A DNA stretch of 64,000 nucleotides from Gammaproteobacteria bacterium (GTDB lineage: Bacteria; Pseudomonadota; Gammaproteobacteria; Steroidobacterales; Rariloculaceae), in NCBI GenBank assembly GCA_017577365.1, contig PKRJ01000011.1, forward strand, positions 1-64,000, read 5' to 3'. Of the stretch, positions 7,124 through 16,849 are shown in pieces. The notes under the pieces were generated by a model, which saw only the letters and a program-made list of their open reading frames with translations, searched no databases and had not been told where the DNA came from. Made by a program: the position numbers and the translations under genes. How positions within the stretch are numbered: the stretch's first letter is position 1; each line of letters opens with the position of its first letter.

Positions 7124-8548
7124 TCAGCCGAGCACCGACGCGCAGAGGTTCAGCAGATACCCGGGGAACAGCCCGAGCGCGAGCAGGCTCAGCCCGTTCA
7201 CGCTGATCGCGGTACGGAGATCGGTCGCCGCGACGAGCGGGGACGAGTCCTTGGCCTCGGCGAAGTACATGTACCAGACGATACGCAGGTAGTAGAACGC
7301 GCCGACCACGGCCGCGACCACGCCGAGCGCGGCGAGCCACACGAGCCCTGCCTCGATGACACTCTGCAGCACGACGAGCTTCGCATAGAAGCCGACGAGC
7401 GGCGGCACGCCGGTCATGCTGAACATGATCAGGAGCATCACGAACGCGAACCAGGGGCTGCGCTGATTCAGGCCCTTGAAGTCGTCGAGGCTCTCGGCCT
7501 CGAAGCCGCGGCGGCTCAGCAGAATGATCATGCCGAAAGCCGCGGTCGCCATCAGCACGTAGACGATCGTGTAGAACATCGCGTCGCGCACGCCGTTCTC
7601 CGTGCCCGCGATGAACCCCATGAGAATGAACCCGACGTGGGAGATCGTCGAGTAGCCGAGCATGCGCTTGAAGTTGGTCTGAACGATCGCGAGGAAATTG
7701 CCGAGCACGAGCGACAGCACGCACAGGATCACGAGCATGCCTTGCCAATCCACGTGCAGCGGCCCGAGGCCCTCGACGAGCACCCGCCACGCGAGCGCGA
7801 ACGCCGCGATCTTCGGCGCCGATCCGACGTAGAGCGCGATCGGCGTCGGCGCGCCCTGGTAGACGTCCGGGATCCACATGTGGAACGGCACCGCGCCGAA
7901 CTTGAACGCGACGCCGACGATGACGAACGCGAGCCCCACGATCGCCGGCACCGTCAGCCCGCCGGGCTCGGTCAACGCGGCCGCGAGCGGGCCGAGCTCG
8001 ATCGTGCCGGCGATGCCGTAGAGGATCGAGATGCCGTAGAGCAGCATGCCCGATGCGATCGAGCCGAGCACGAAGTACTTCATCGCGGACTCGGCCGCCG
8101 CGGCCGAATCGCGGTTGAACGCGACGAGCGCGTAGAGCGACAGCGCCTGGAGCTCGAGCCCCAGGTAGAGCACGAGCAGATTGTTGCCGGAGACGAGGAT
8201 CATCAGCCCGAGCAGGCCGAAGAGCCCGAGCACGAAGAATTCTCCCTTGTAGAGCCCGTTCCGCTCGAGATAGTCGCGCGAGTACAGGAACACGAGCGCC
8301 ACGATGACGTACGCGAAGAGCTTCAGCGCGTTGCCGGCCGGATCCGCCACGTAGCTTCCGGAGAAGGTCGTCGCAACGCTATCCGTGCCGAACAGCAACG
8401 ACACGACCGCCGCGCCGACCAAAGCGAACATCGACAGCGTATACGTGATCCAGCGCTTCTCCTGGCGCAGGAAGACATCCACGATCAGCACGACGCAGAT
8501 CGCGGCGGTCATGAAGATCTCCGGGGCGGCAAGCGCGTAGTCGATCAT
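7124..8548 (-). CDS. nuoN: NADH-quinone oxidoreductase subunit N
   Basis: One of three antiporter-like membrane subunits of complex I, pumping protons across the inner membrane. It has 474 residues, normal for the family, with about fourteen hydrophobic helices. The conserved antiporter core includes RDYLERNGLYKGEFF, the charged helix with FKFGAVPFHMWIPDVYQGAPTP, and FKRMLGYSTISHVGFILMG. The ATG at 8548 starts MIDYALAAPEIF, typical of NuoN. It is the last gene of the nuo operon, 53 bases after nuoM, followed by a hairpin and then tRNA-fMet. Confidence 0.97.
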   Translation of the reverse strand: MIDYALAAPEIFMTAAICVVLIVDVFLRQEKRWITYTLSMFALVGAAVVSLLFGTDSVATTFSGSYVADPAGNALKLFAYVIVALVFLYSRDYLERNGLYKGEFFVLGLFGLLGLMILVSGNNLLVLYLGLELQALSLYALVAFNRDSAAAAESAMKYFVLGSIASGMLLYGISILYGIAGTIELGPLAAALTEPGGLTVPAIVGLAFVIVGVAFKFGAVPFHMWIPDVYQGAPTPIALYVGSAPKIAAFALAWRVLVEGLGPLHVDWQGMLVILCVLSLVLGNFLAIVQTNFKRMLGYSTISHVGFILMGFIAGTENGVRDAMFYTIVYVLMATAAFGMIILLSRRGFEAESLDDFKGLNQRSPWFAFVMLLIMFSMTGVPPLVGFYAKLVVLQSVIEAGLVWLAALGVVAAVVGAFYYLRIVWYMYFAEAKDSSPLVAATDLRTAISVNGLSLLALGLFPGYLLNLCASVLG

Positions 8549-8601
8549 TGCGTCTCAGTCCAGAAAACCGGCTCCAGAAGCAGGGCGATCCCCTCTTCCA
8601 C

Positions 8602-10101
8602 TTACAACTTCGAACGCGTGACCTGCTCGAGCAGGTTCGTGAGCGTCGCATCCATCACGTCGACGAGCGGCGCCGGCCACACGCCGAGCAACAGCACCGA
8701 AACGGCCAGCACGCCGAGGATGAAAAACTCGCGACGGTCGACGTCCGGCATTGCGGCCACGTGCTCGTTGCCGACCTCGCCGTAGACGACGCGGCGCACC
8801 ATCCAGAGCGTGTACGCGGCGCCGAGAACGAGGATCGTCGCCGCGCAGAACGCGAGCCAGAAGTTCGCCTGATAGCTGCCGAGGATCACGAAGAACTCGC
8901 CGACAAATCCCGACGTGCCGGGCAGCCCGACGTTCGCCATCGCGAAGAGCACCATGAACGCGGCGAACTTCGGCATCGAGTTCGCGACGCCGCCGTAGGC
9001 GCTGATCTCGCGGGTGTGCATCCGGTCATAGAGCACGCCGACGCAAAGGAACAGCGCCCCCGAGACCAGCCCGTGAGAGATCATCTGCACCATGCCCCCC
9101 TGGAGCGCGAACAGCGCACCGTCGCCGCTCGTCGCCATCTCGTAGATCACGAAGAAGCCGAGCGTCACGAAGCCCATGTGTGCAATCGACGAGTACGCGA
9201 TGAGCTTCTTCATGTCCTGCTGCACGAGGGCCACGACGGCAATGTAGACGATCGCGATCAGCGAGAGCGCGATCATCAGCCACGAGAGCGCATCGCTCGC
9301 ATCGGGCGCGATCGGCATGCTGAAGCGGACGAAGCCGTAGCCGCCCATCTTCAGCAGGATCGCGGCGAGGATCACCGAGCCTCCGGTCGGCGCCTCGACG
9401 TGCGCGTCCGGCAGCCACGTGTGCACCGGCCACATCGGCACCTTCACCGCGAACGCGATCAGGAACGCGAGGAAGATCAGCGTCTGCTCCTGCATCGAGA
9501 GCGGCAGCGCGTGCAGGTCCGGGATCGAGTAGCTGCCGCCCTTCAGGTACATGTAGATCAACGCGACGAGCATGAACACCGATCCGAAGAAGGTGTACAG
9601 GAAGAACTTCATCGTCGCGTAGATGCGCCGCTCGCCGCCCCAGATGCCGATGATGATGAACATCGGCACGAGCATCGCCTCCCAGAAGATGTAGAAGAGC
9701 AGCCCGTCGACCGCGGCGAACACGCCGATCATCATGCCTTCGAGCAGCAGGAACGACGCGAAGTACTGCGCCGGGCGCAGCTTGATGACCTCCCAGCCCG
9801 CGATCACGACGAGCGGCGTAAGGAACGTCGTCAGCAGGATCAACGGCATCGAGATGCCGTCGACGCCCAAGTGGTAGAACACGTTGAACCGCTCGATCCA
9901 CGGCACCTGCTCGACGAACTGCAAGGCGGCGGTCGAGGTGTCGAAATCCGTGTAAAGCGGAACGCTCAAGACGAACGTCAGCACCGAGGCGCCGAGCGCG
10001 ACTTGCTTGCCGAGCACCGCGCGCTCGGAGCCGATCGCGAGCACGACGATGCCCGCCGCGATCGGCAGCCAGATCAGAATGCTCAGGATAGGCCAATCCA
10101 T
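8602..10101 (-). CDS. nuoM: NADH-quinone oxidoreductase subunit M
   Basis: A 499-residue antiporter-like subunit of complex I. Visible landmarks are FYHLGVDGISMPLILLTTF near the N-terminus, LFYIFWEAMLVPMFIIIGIWGG, KVPMWPVHTWLPDAHVEAPT (the proton-channel lysine/histidine helix) and DMKKLIAYSSIAHMGFVTLG. ATG at 10101; nuoL ends only 4 bases upstream, so translation is probably coupled. Nothing is unusual for the family. Confidence 0.97.
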   Translation of the reverse strand: MDWPILSILIWLPIAAGIVVLAIGSERAVLGKQVALGASVLTFVLSVPLYTDFDTSTAALQFVEQVPWIERFNVFYHLGVDGISMPLILLTTFLTPLVVIAGWEVIKLRPAQYFASFLLLEGMMIGVFAAVDGLLFYIFWEAMLVPMFIIIGIWGGERRIYATMKFFLYTFFGSVFMLVALIYMYLKGGSYSIPDLHALPLSMQEQTLIFLAFLIAFAVKVPMWPVHTWLPDAHVEAPTGGSVILAAILLKMGGYGFVRFSMPIAPDASDALSWLMIALSLIAIVYIAVVALVQQDMKKLIAYSSIAHMGFVTLGFFVIYEMATSGDGALFALQGGMVQMISHGLVSGALFLCVGVLYDRMHTREISAYGGVANSMPKFAAFMVLFAMANVGLPGTSGFVGEFFVILGSYQANFWLAFCAATILVLGAAYTLWMVRRVVYGEVGNEHVAAMPDVDRREFFILGVLAVSVLLLGVWPAPLVDVMDATLTNLLEQVTRSKL

Positions 10102-10105
10102 CGCC

Positions 10106-12064
10106 TCAGCCCCTCAGCGCGAACCAGCCGATCAACGCGGCCAGCGCAATGACCATCGCGAAAGCGTAGTGATAGAGGTATCCCGACTGGACACGGCGTG
10201 CGGCGCTCGCGATGGCTCCGACCGCACGGGCGCTCCCGTTCACGATCAAACCGTCGATCAGGAGCTGATCGCCGACCCGCCAGAGCCCCGTGCCCACCGC
10301 ACGCGTCGCGCGGGCGATGACGTTCTCGTTGATCCAGTCGAAGTAGTACTTGTTCGCGAGCAGGCGATAGAGCGCGCCCGCACGCTCGAGCAGCTGCCCC
10401 GGAATCTCCGGCCGCTTCAGGTACAGGAACCACGCGACGAGCGCACCCGCCGCCGCGAGATAGACCGTGACGGAGTGCGTCAGAGCGTGCGCGACGAACG
10501 CGCCGGGGCCGTGGAACTCGGCGCCGACCTCCCCGAGCACGTCGTGCTCGGGCCGCACGAAGATCGCCCCTTCGAAGAACCCGCCGAAGAGGATCGGCTC
10601 GATCGTGAGCCAGCCGACGATCACCGACGGCACCGCGAGCGCGATCAGCGGGCCCGTGACGACGGCCGGCGTCTCGTGCAGGTGCTCCTTCGTGTGGTGA
10701 TCCATGCGCTCCTCGCCGTGGAACACGACGAAGAGCAAGCGGAAGCTGTAGAGCGCCGTCACGAAGACGCCGAGCAGCACGCACCAGTACGCGTAGCCCG
10801 AGCCCGGCAGCGACGACGCGTGCACCGCCTCGATCAGCGCGTCCTTCGAGAAGAAGCCCGAGAAGCCCGGGAAGCCGATCAGCGCGAGCGTGCCGATGAC
10901 GAAGGTCCAGTACGTGATCGGCAGGTACTTGCGCAGCCCCCCCATCTTGCGGATGTCCTGCTCGTGGTGCATCGCGATGATCACCGAGCCCGCGGCGAGG
11001 AAGAGCAACGCCTTGAAGAACGCGTGCGTCATCAGATGGAAGATGCTCGCCGCATAGGCCGACGCGCCGAGCGCGACGGTCATGTAGCCGAGCTGCGATA
11101 ACGTCGAGTAAGCGACCACCCGCTTGATGTCCTGCTGCACGAGCCCGAGCAGCCCCATGAAGAAGGCCGTCGTCGCGCCGATCACGATCACGAACGCGAG
11201 CGCGGCCTCCGAGAGCTCGAACAGCGGCGACATCCGGGCGACCATGAAGATGCCCGCCGTCACCATCGTGGCCGCGTGGATCAGCGCCGAGATCGGCGTC
11301 GGGCCTTCCATCGAGTCCGGCAGCCAGACGTGCAGCGGCACCTGCGCCGACTTACCCATCGCGCCGACGAAGAGGCAGATGCACGCGACCGTGAGCGCGC
11401 TGACCGCCGTCGCGCCCCACAGATTGATCGTCTCGCCCTGGATGCGCTCGGCCTGCGCGAAGATCTCGGCGTAATCGAGCGAGCCGGCGAAGTAGAGCAG
11501 CGTCGCGATGCCGAGCAGAAAGCCGAAGTCGCCGACGCGGTTCACGAGGAAGGCCTTCAGGTTCGCGAAGACCGCCGACGGGCGTTTGAACCAGAAGCCA
11601 ATCAGGAGATACGAGACGAGACCGACCGCTTCCCAGCCGAAGAAGAGCTGCATCAGGTTGTTCGACATCACGAGCATCAGCATCGAGAACGTGAACAACG
11701 AGATGTAGCTGAAGAAGCGCTGGTAGCCCGGGTCGTCGTGCATGTAGCCGATCGTGTAGACGTGCACGGCGAGCGACACGGACGTGACGACGACCATCAT
11801 CAGCGCCGTCAGGTTGTCGATCAGGAAGCCGACGGCGATCGTCACGTTGCCGATCTTCGCCCACTCGTAGACGTTGCCGTTGTAGGGCTCCGCGTCGCCG
11901 AACGCGAGACCCCACAGCACGTACAGCGACAGCGCGAACGAGATCGCGACGCCCAGGATCGTCACCGAATGCGCGCCGGCGCGGCCGATCTTGGAGCCCA
12001 GCAGGCCCGCAATCGCGGCCGCCGCGAGCGGCGCCAGAACGATGGTGAGATAGATCGACTCCAC
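10106..12064 (-). CDS. nuoL: NADH-quinone oxidoreductase subunit L
   Basis: A 652-residue distal proton-pumping subunit with the long C-terminal lateral helix expected of NuoL. Motifs: VGFLIDNLTALMMVVVTSVS, AMGKSAQVPLHVWLPDSMEG (channel lysine and histidine), DIKRVVAYSTLSQLGYMTVA and FKALLFLAAGSVIIAMHHEQDI. The start is GTG at 12064 (GTGGAGTCG); nuoK ends 3 bases upstream. The C-terminal 120 residues hold the amphipathic arm (about 530-600) and a last membrane helix. Confidence 0.97.
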   Translation of the reverse strand: MESIYLTIVLAPLAAAAIAGLLGSKIGRAGAHSVTILGVAISFALSLYVLWGLAFGDAEPYNGNVYEWAKIGNVTIAVGFLIDNLTALMMVVVTSVSLAVHVYTIGYMHDDPGYQRFFSYISLFTFSMLMLVMSNNLMQLFFGWEAVGLVSYLLIGFWFKRPSAVFANLKAFLVNRVGDFGFLLGIATLLYFAGSLDYAEIFAQAERIQGETINLWGATAVSALTVACICLFVGAMGKSAQVPLHVWLPDSMEGPTPISALIHAATMVTAGIFMVARMSPLFELSEAALAFVIVIGATTAFFMGLLGLVQQDIKRVVAYSTLSQLGYMTVALGASAYAASIFHLMTHAFFKALLFLAAGSVIIAMHHEQDIRKMGGLRKYLPITYWTFVIGTLALIGFPGFSGFFSKDALIEAVHASSLPGSGYAYWCVLLGVFVTALYSFRLLFVVFHGEERMDHHTKEHLHETPAVVTGPLIALAVPSVIVGWLTIEPILFGGFFEGAIFVRPEHDVLGEVGAEFHGPGAFVAHALTHSVTVYLAAAGALVAWFLYLKRPEIPGQLLERAGALYRLLANKYYFDWINENVIARATRAVGTGLWRVGDQLLIDGLIVNGSARAVGAIASAARRVQSGYLYHYAFAMVIALAALIGWFALRG

Positions 12065-12067
12065 CGC

Positions 12068-12376
12068 TTATCCCTTCAACGAGTCGAGCGCGTCGACGTT
12101 GATGCTCCGCCTGTTGCGGAACAGCACGACGAGAATCGCGAGCCCTATCGCCGCTTCCGCCGCGGCGACCGTGAGGATGAAGAAAACGAAAATCTGCCCG
12201 AGCGTGTCGCCGAGCATCCGCGAGAACGCGATGAAGTTGAAGTTCACCGCGAGCAGCATCAGCTCGATGCACATCAGGAGCAGGAGCATGTTCTTGCGGT
12301 TGATGAAGATGCCGGCGACCGCGATGGAGAACAGGATCGCGGCGAGCACGAGGTAATGGGCGATCGTGACCGTCAT
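12068..12376 (-). CDS. nuoK: NADH-quinone oxidoreductase subunit K
   Basis: A 102-residue, three-helix membrane subunit homologous to MrpC. The buried glutamates important for proton transfer are present in MCIELMLLAVN and AAAEAAIGLAILV. ATG at 12376. It sits 3 bases from nuoL and 3 bases from nuoJ, in the standard J-K-L-M-N order. Confidence 0.97.
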   Translation of the reverse strand: MTVTIAHYLVLAAILFSIAVAGIFINRKNMLLLLMCIELMLLAVNFNFIAFSRMLGDTLGQIFVFFILTVAAAEAAIGLAILVVLFRNRRSINVDALDSLKG

Positions 12377-12379
12377 CCG

Positions 12380-12982
12380 TTACTCCTTGACCGGGCCGAC
12401 CTTCACGACGCGAATGCGATCCTCGGCGCGCACGGCAACCTGCGCCGGCACGTCCTGCACCTTGAGGCCCGGACGGTGCCGCGTACGCATCGTCAGCGTG
12501 ATCGCGGCGACGATCGCGAGCAGCAGCAGCATCGCCGCGATCTCTAGCGCGAAGACATGCTCGGTGTAGAGCACCCCGCCGAGCTCCTTGGTATTGCTGT
12601 AGTCCGCCGCATGCGGCGTCGGCGTCACGAACGCCTGGCCCTCGCTCCGGAACCAGATCACGTTCGCGATCTCGATGACGACGACGAGCGCGACGCCGAT
12701 CCCGAGCGGCAGGTAGCGCGTGAAGCCGCTGCGCAGCTCCTCGACGTTGATGTTGAGCATCATCACGACGAAGAGGAACAGCACCATCACCGCGCCGACG
12801 TATACGACGACGAGCGTGATCGCGAGGAACTCGGCCTCGAGCAGCAGCCACAGCACCGCGCTCTGCAGGAACGCGAATACGAGGAACAGCACCGAATGCA
12901 CGGGATTGCGCGCGGTGATCACACCAAGCGCCGCGACCAGCAATATCGCGGCAAACGCGTAGAACAGGACCGTCGTAACCAA
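12380..12982 (-). CDS. nuoJ: NADH-quinone oxidoreductase subunit J
   Basis: A 200-residue membrane subunit with five helices, contributing to the link between the quinone site and the pump modules. The conserved VVYVGAVMVLFLFVVMML helix (about 60-77) carries the family's pi-bulge region. The start is TTG at 12982, preceded by GAGGG 8 bases away; no ATG fits as well. The C-terminal third is polar and cytoplasmic or periplasmic. It lies 19 bases after nuoI. Confidence 0.95.
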   Translation of the reverse strand: MVTTVLFYAFAAILLVAALGVITARNPVHSVLFLVFAFLQSAVLWLLLEAEFLAITLVVVYVGAVMVLFLFVVMMLNINVEELRSGFTRYLPLGIGVALVVVIEIANVIWFRSEGQAFVTPTPHAADYSNTKELGGVLYTEHVFALEIAAMLLLLAIVAAITLTMRTRHRPGLKVQDVPAQVAVRAEDRIRVVKVGPVKE

Positions 12983-13001
12983 GGCTCCGCCCTCGATCGA
13001 C

Positions 13002-13478
13002 CTATCGATACGGCGCGTCCGCCGCCTTGTCCGCGGCGATCATCGCTTCGTACTTGTCGCCGACGGCGAGCAGCTTGTCCTTCGTCATGATGTTCTCGCC
13101 GCGCCGCTCCATGTGAAACTCGTGAATCCGCGTCTCCACGATCGCATCGACCGGGCAGGCTTCCTCGCAGAAGCCGCAATAGATGCACTTGAAGAGATCG
13201 ATGTCGTAGCGGGTCGTGCGGCGCGTGCCGTCCGGTCCGACGCCCGACTCGATCGTGATCGCCTGCGCCGGGCACACCGCCTCGCACAGCTTGCACGCGA
13301 TGCAGCGCTCCTGCCCGTTCGGGTATCGTCGGAGCGCGTGCAGCCCGCGGAAACGGGGCGACTTCGGCGTCTTCTCCTCCGGATAGAGCACCGTCGCCTT
13401 GCGCGTGAAGAAGTGCTTCAGCGTCAGACGAAGCCCGGCGAGGAGCTCCGTCATCAGGAATGTCTTTACCGGATACAT
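13002..13478 (-). CDS. nuoI: NADH-quinone oxidoreductase subunit I
   Basis: A 158-residue peripheral-arm ferredoxin that carries clusters N6a and N6b toward the quinone. Two complete 4Fe-4S motifs are visible: CIACKLCEAVCP (about 60-71) and CIYCGFCEEACP (about 99-110). The start at 13478 (MYPVKTF) follows AAGGAGG; the frame extension to 13586 overlaps nuoH and is rejected. The C-terminus MTKDKLLAVGDKYE is typical of proteobacterial NuoI. Confidence 0.97.
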   Translation of the reverse strand: MYPVKTFLMTELLAGLRLTLKHFFTRKATVLYPEEKTPKSPRFRGLHALRRYPNGQERCIACKLCEAVCPAQAITIESGVGPDGTRRTTRYDIDLFKCIYCGFCEEACPVDAIVETRIHEFHMERRGENIMTKDKLLAVGDKYEAMIAADKAADAPYR

Positions 13479-13545
13479 TTCGCCTCCTTGGCGCAAGGGA
13501 GCCGGTCCCCTTCGCGCGGAGCCATATTCCGTTCTCGAGACGCCA

Positions 13546-14616
13546 TCACGCCGCCCACGGTCCGACCCGCAGCGCGGCCATCGCACCCTCGACGACGATC
13601 CAGACGATCGTCACCGGGATGAACACCTTCCACCCGAGCCGCATGATCTGGTCGTAGCGGTAGCGGGGGAAGGTCGCGCGGATCCACAGGAACATGAAGC
13701 TGACGACCGCCATCTTCAGCCCGAGCCAGAACACGCTCGGCTCCGCGAGGATCGTCCCGTCGAGCCCAGGAATCCCCGCGAACGGCGACAGCCACCCGCC
13801 GAGGAAGAAAATCGACGTGAGCGCCGCGACGAGAATCATGTTCGCGTACTCGGCGAGGAAGAACAGCGCAAAACCCATGCCCGAGTACTCGACGTGAAAG
13901 CCTGCGACGATCTCCGACTCGCCCTCGGCGACGTCGAACGGATGCCGGTTCGTCTCGGCCACGCCCGCGATGAAATAGACGATGAACAGCGGGAACAGCG
14001 GCAGCCAGAACCAGCCGAAGATGCTCGTGCCCTGCTGCGACAGCACGATCTCCCCGAGATTCAGGCTCCCCGCGGCCATCAACACGCCGACGAGCGCGAA
14101 GCCCATCGCGATCTCGTACGCGACGATCTGCGCCGCGGAGCGCATCGAGCCGAGGAACGCGTATTTCGAGTTCGACGACCAGCCCGCGAGGATGATCCCG
14201 TAGACGCCGAGCGATGTGAGCGCGAGCACGTAGAGCAGCCCCGCGTCGATGTCGGCGATGACGAACTCGTCGCTCAAAGGCACGACAGCCCAGACGGCGA
14301 ATGCCGGAATCAGCGACAGAAGCGGCGCGATGACGAACAGGAAGCGGTTCGCGTTCGACGGGATGACCACTTCCTTGAACATCAGCTTGAAGAGGTCCGC
14401 GAACGGCTGCAGCAGGCCGCGGTAGCCGACCCGGTTCGGACCGAGGCGGTGCTGCATGAAGCCGATGACCTTGCGCTCGACGTAGACGAAGTACGCGACG
14501 CCCAAGATCACCGGCACGAGCACCGCGACGATCTTCAGCAAGATCACGACGACGTCGCGGACGACGTCGGGCAACATGAGCCAATAAGGCTCGAAGTTCG
14601 CGATTAGGCCGCTCAT
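13546..14616 (-). CDS. nuoH: NADH-quinone oxidoreductase subunit H
   Basis: A 356-residue membrane subunit forming much of the quinone chamber. Conserved YVERKVIGFMQHRLGPNRVG and the loop with PFDVAEGESEIVAGFHVEYS are intact, including the acidic residues linked to quinone-coupled proton movement. The ATG at 14616 overlaps the nuoG stop (ATGA), so the two are translationally coupled. About eight membrane helices. Confidence 0.97.
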   Translation of the reverse strand: MSGLIANFEPYWLMLPDVVRDVVVILLKIVAVLVPVILGVAYFVYVERKVIGFMQHRLGPNRVGYRGLLQPFADLFKLMFKEVVIPSNANRFLFVIAPLLSLIPAFAVWAVVPLSDEFVIADIDAGLLYVLALTSLGVYGIILAGWSSNSKYAFLGSMRSAAQIVAYEIAMGFALVGVLMAAGSLNLGEIVLSQQGTSIFGWFWLPLFPLFIVYFIAGVAETNRHPFDVAEGESEIVAGFHVEYSGMGFALFFLAEYANMILVAALTSIFFLGGWLSPFAGIPGLDGTILAEPSVFWLGLKMAVVSFMFLWIRATFPRYRYDQIMRLGWKVFIPVTIVWIVVEGAMAALRVGPWAA

Positions 14617-16829
14617 CCCGCGCTCTGCACTCTGATCTCCGCTCGCGCGTCGTCATCGCCCTTCGCGCCGCGCGCGAAAACCGTGCGCTGCAGCGGCTCG
14701 GAGCGACGGACGACGGCATCGACGGAATAGATCGGCACATCGAGCTCGTCGAGGGAAACCTGCACGGCGTCGCCCTCGGCCTCGATCTGCCCGGAATAGG
14801 AATTGTCGGGACGGGTCTCGCCGACCGCACGGCGCACGCCGTCGAGCACCTCCTCGGCCGAGCGATATTCCGCGTCCTCGACGCCAAGCAAATTCGCGAG
14901 CACGCGCAGCACGCGCCAGCCGGGACGTGCGTCGCCGACCGGGTTCGCGGCCGCGTCGAAGCTCTGCCAGCGGCCTTCGCCGTTGACGAACGTTCCCGGC
15001 GTCTCAGCGAAGGCCGCGATCGGCAACAGCACCGTCGAGCAACCGAGGAGCTCGTCGGTCACGTACGACGAGAACGTGATCACGGTGTCGGCGGATTTCA
15101 GCGCCTGCTCGGCGCGCTCGCCGTTCGCGATGTCCTCCCGCGGCTCGATACCGAAGACGATGTACGCGCGCCGCGGCGAGTTGATCATGCCCTGGACGTC
15201 GAGCCCGGGCTCGCCGCCCGCCGCGCCGCCCGGGCCGCGATGCGGCAGCACGCCCGAGATCGCGGCACCGGCTCCGTTCGCGCCCTCGGCGATATAGCCG
15301 ATCTCCGCGCCGGTCAACGCGGCGAGCGCCGCGGCGAGCGCACGAATCTCGGCGAACTGCGGATGCCGCTGCGCGAGGTGACCGAGCAGGATCAATGCGC
15401 GCTCCTTCCCGATCAGTCGCCGCACCGCGCTCGTGTGCGCGTCCGAGGCGGCGATCTCGCTCGCGAGCTTCGCCGCGACGGCGGGCACCTGCTTCTGGGT
15501 CTCCCGAGCCGCGGCGACGACGAGCGCCCCGAGCGCGTGCACCATGCGCTCGACCGGAGCGTCGACGTACTCGTGCTCGAAGTGATACGTGTAAGCGGCC
15601 GGATTCACGAACGTCACGGCCGCGCCATCCAACGCCGCGTTACGCACGCGATGCGCGATCAGCGGCGCTTCCATGCGCAGATTCGAGCCGACGACGAGGA
15701 TCGCGTCGCGCCGCTCCAAGCCCTCGATCGAGCAGCCGAGCCACGGGAAGACCGGGTCCGCGTTCTGGTCGCGGAAATCGCGCCGCCGCAGACGATGGTC
15801 GATATTCCTCGAGCCGAGGCGGTCCGCGATGCGGCGCAGCAGGAACATCTCCTCGAGCGTCGCGTTCGGCGAGACGAGCACGCCGAGCGCCTCGCCTTCT
15901 CCGTCGAGCGTCTTCACGAGCTCGCGCGCGGCGAGCTCGAGCGCCTCCTGCCACGTCGCCTCGGTCCACTGCTGGTCGATCTTGACCATCGGCTTCTCGA
16001 GCCGATCGTCCGCGTACAGGCCGTAGCAGCTGAATCGGTCGCGGTCGGAGATCCACGTCTCGTTGATCGAGTCGTTCCGCTTGGGCACGACGCGCTTCAC
16101 GCGCCCGCGCAGCACGTGCGCGTAGATGTTCGAGCCGACCGCATCGTGCGCCGCGACGAGCGGCTTCGAGCTCATCTCCCACGGCCGCGCGCTGTAACGG
16201 TACGGCTTGTTGTTCAGCGCGCCGACCGGGCAGAGATCGATGATGTTTCCGGAGAGCTCGTGCTCGACCGCGCGCTCGACGTACGTGCTGATCACGGTCC
16301 GCTCGCCGCGCCCGATCGTGCCGAGCTGCTGGATACCCTGGATCTCGATGCCGAAACGCACGCACCGAGTGCAATGGATACAGCGCGTCATGTCGGTCGA
16401 GATCAACGGACCGATGTTCAGGTCCTTCACGACGCGCTTTCGCTCCGTGTAGCGCGACACGTCCCGGCCGTATCCGACGGCGAGATCCTGCAGCTCGCAC
16501 TCGCCGCCCTGGTCGCAGATCGGGCAGTCGAGCGGGTGATTGATCAGCAGGAACTCCATCGTCGCCTTCTGCGCGTCGATCGCGCGCCTCGAGCGCGTGT
16601 AGACCTTCATCCCGTCCGCGACCGGCGTCGCGCACGCCGGCATCGGCTTCGGCGCCTTCTCGATGTCGACGAGGCACATCCGGCAGTTCGCCGCGACACT
16701 GAGCTTGTGGTGGTAACAGAAGCGCGGGATGTAGATGCCCGCCCGATCCGTCACCTCGATCAGCATCTCGCCCTTGCGCGCCTCGAGCGGCACGCCGTTC
16801 ACTTCGATCTTGACGATGTCGTCGCTCAT
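14613..16829 (-). CDS. nuoG: NADH-quinone oxidoreductase subunit G
   Basis: A 738-residue iron-sulfur subunit of the peripheral arm. In order: 2Fe-2S ferredoxin domain (CYHHKLSVAANCRMC, about 34-48), the His/Cys-ligated cluster in HPLDCPICDQGGEC, a 4Fe-4S region with CIHCTRCVRF and DLCPVGAL, then a degenerate molybdopterin-oxidoreductase-like domain to the C-terminus. The start at 16829 (MSDDIVKIEVNG) was chosen because the longer frame to 17462 runs into nuoF and lacks homology. It ends with a 4-base overlap into nuoH. The Gly/Ala/Pro-rich segment around 540-560 is a loop. Confidence 0.96.
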   Translation of the reverse strand: MSDDIVKIEVNGVPLEARKGEMLIEVTDRAGIYIPRFCYHHKLSVAANCRMCLVDIEKAPKPMPACATPVADGMKVYTRSRRAIDAQKATMEFLLINHPLDCPICDQGGECELQDLAVGYGRDVSRYTERKRVVKDLNIGPLISTDMTRCIHCTRCVRFGIEIQGIQQLGTIGRGERTVISTYVERAVEHELSGNIIDLCPVGALNNKPYRYSARPWEMSSKPLVAAHDAVGSNIYAHVLRGRVKRVVPKRNDSINETWISDRDRFSCYGLYADDRLEKPMVKIDQQWTEATWQEALELAARELVKTLDGEGEALGVLVSPNATLEEMFLLRRIADRLGSRNIDHRLRRRDFRDQNADPVFPWLGCSIEGLERRDAILVVGSNLRMEAPLIAHRVRNAALDGAAVTFVNPAAYTYHFEHEYVDAPVERMVHALGALVVAAARETQKQVPAVAAKLASEIAASDAHTSAVRRLIGKERALILLGHLAQRHPQFAEIRALAAALAALTGAEIGYIAEGANGAGAAISGVLPHRGPGGAAGGEPGLDVQGMINSPRRAYIVFGIEPREDIANGERAEQALKSADTVITFSSYVTDELLGCSTVLLPIAAFAETPGTFVNGEGRWQSFDAAANPVGDARPGWRVLRVLANLLGVEDAEYRSAEEVLDGVRRAVGETRPDNSYSGQIEAEGDAVQVSLDELDVPIYSVDAVVRRSEPLQRTVFARGAKGDDDARAEIRVQSAG

Positions 16830-16849
16830 GTTCGTCCACGCGGCGCGCG

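Noticed and set aside
8548..10152. A 534-residue plus-strand frame opposite nuoM
   Set aside because: Antisense to a clear nuoM; His/Arg/Asp-rich composition is typical of a reverse-complement membrane-protein shadow.
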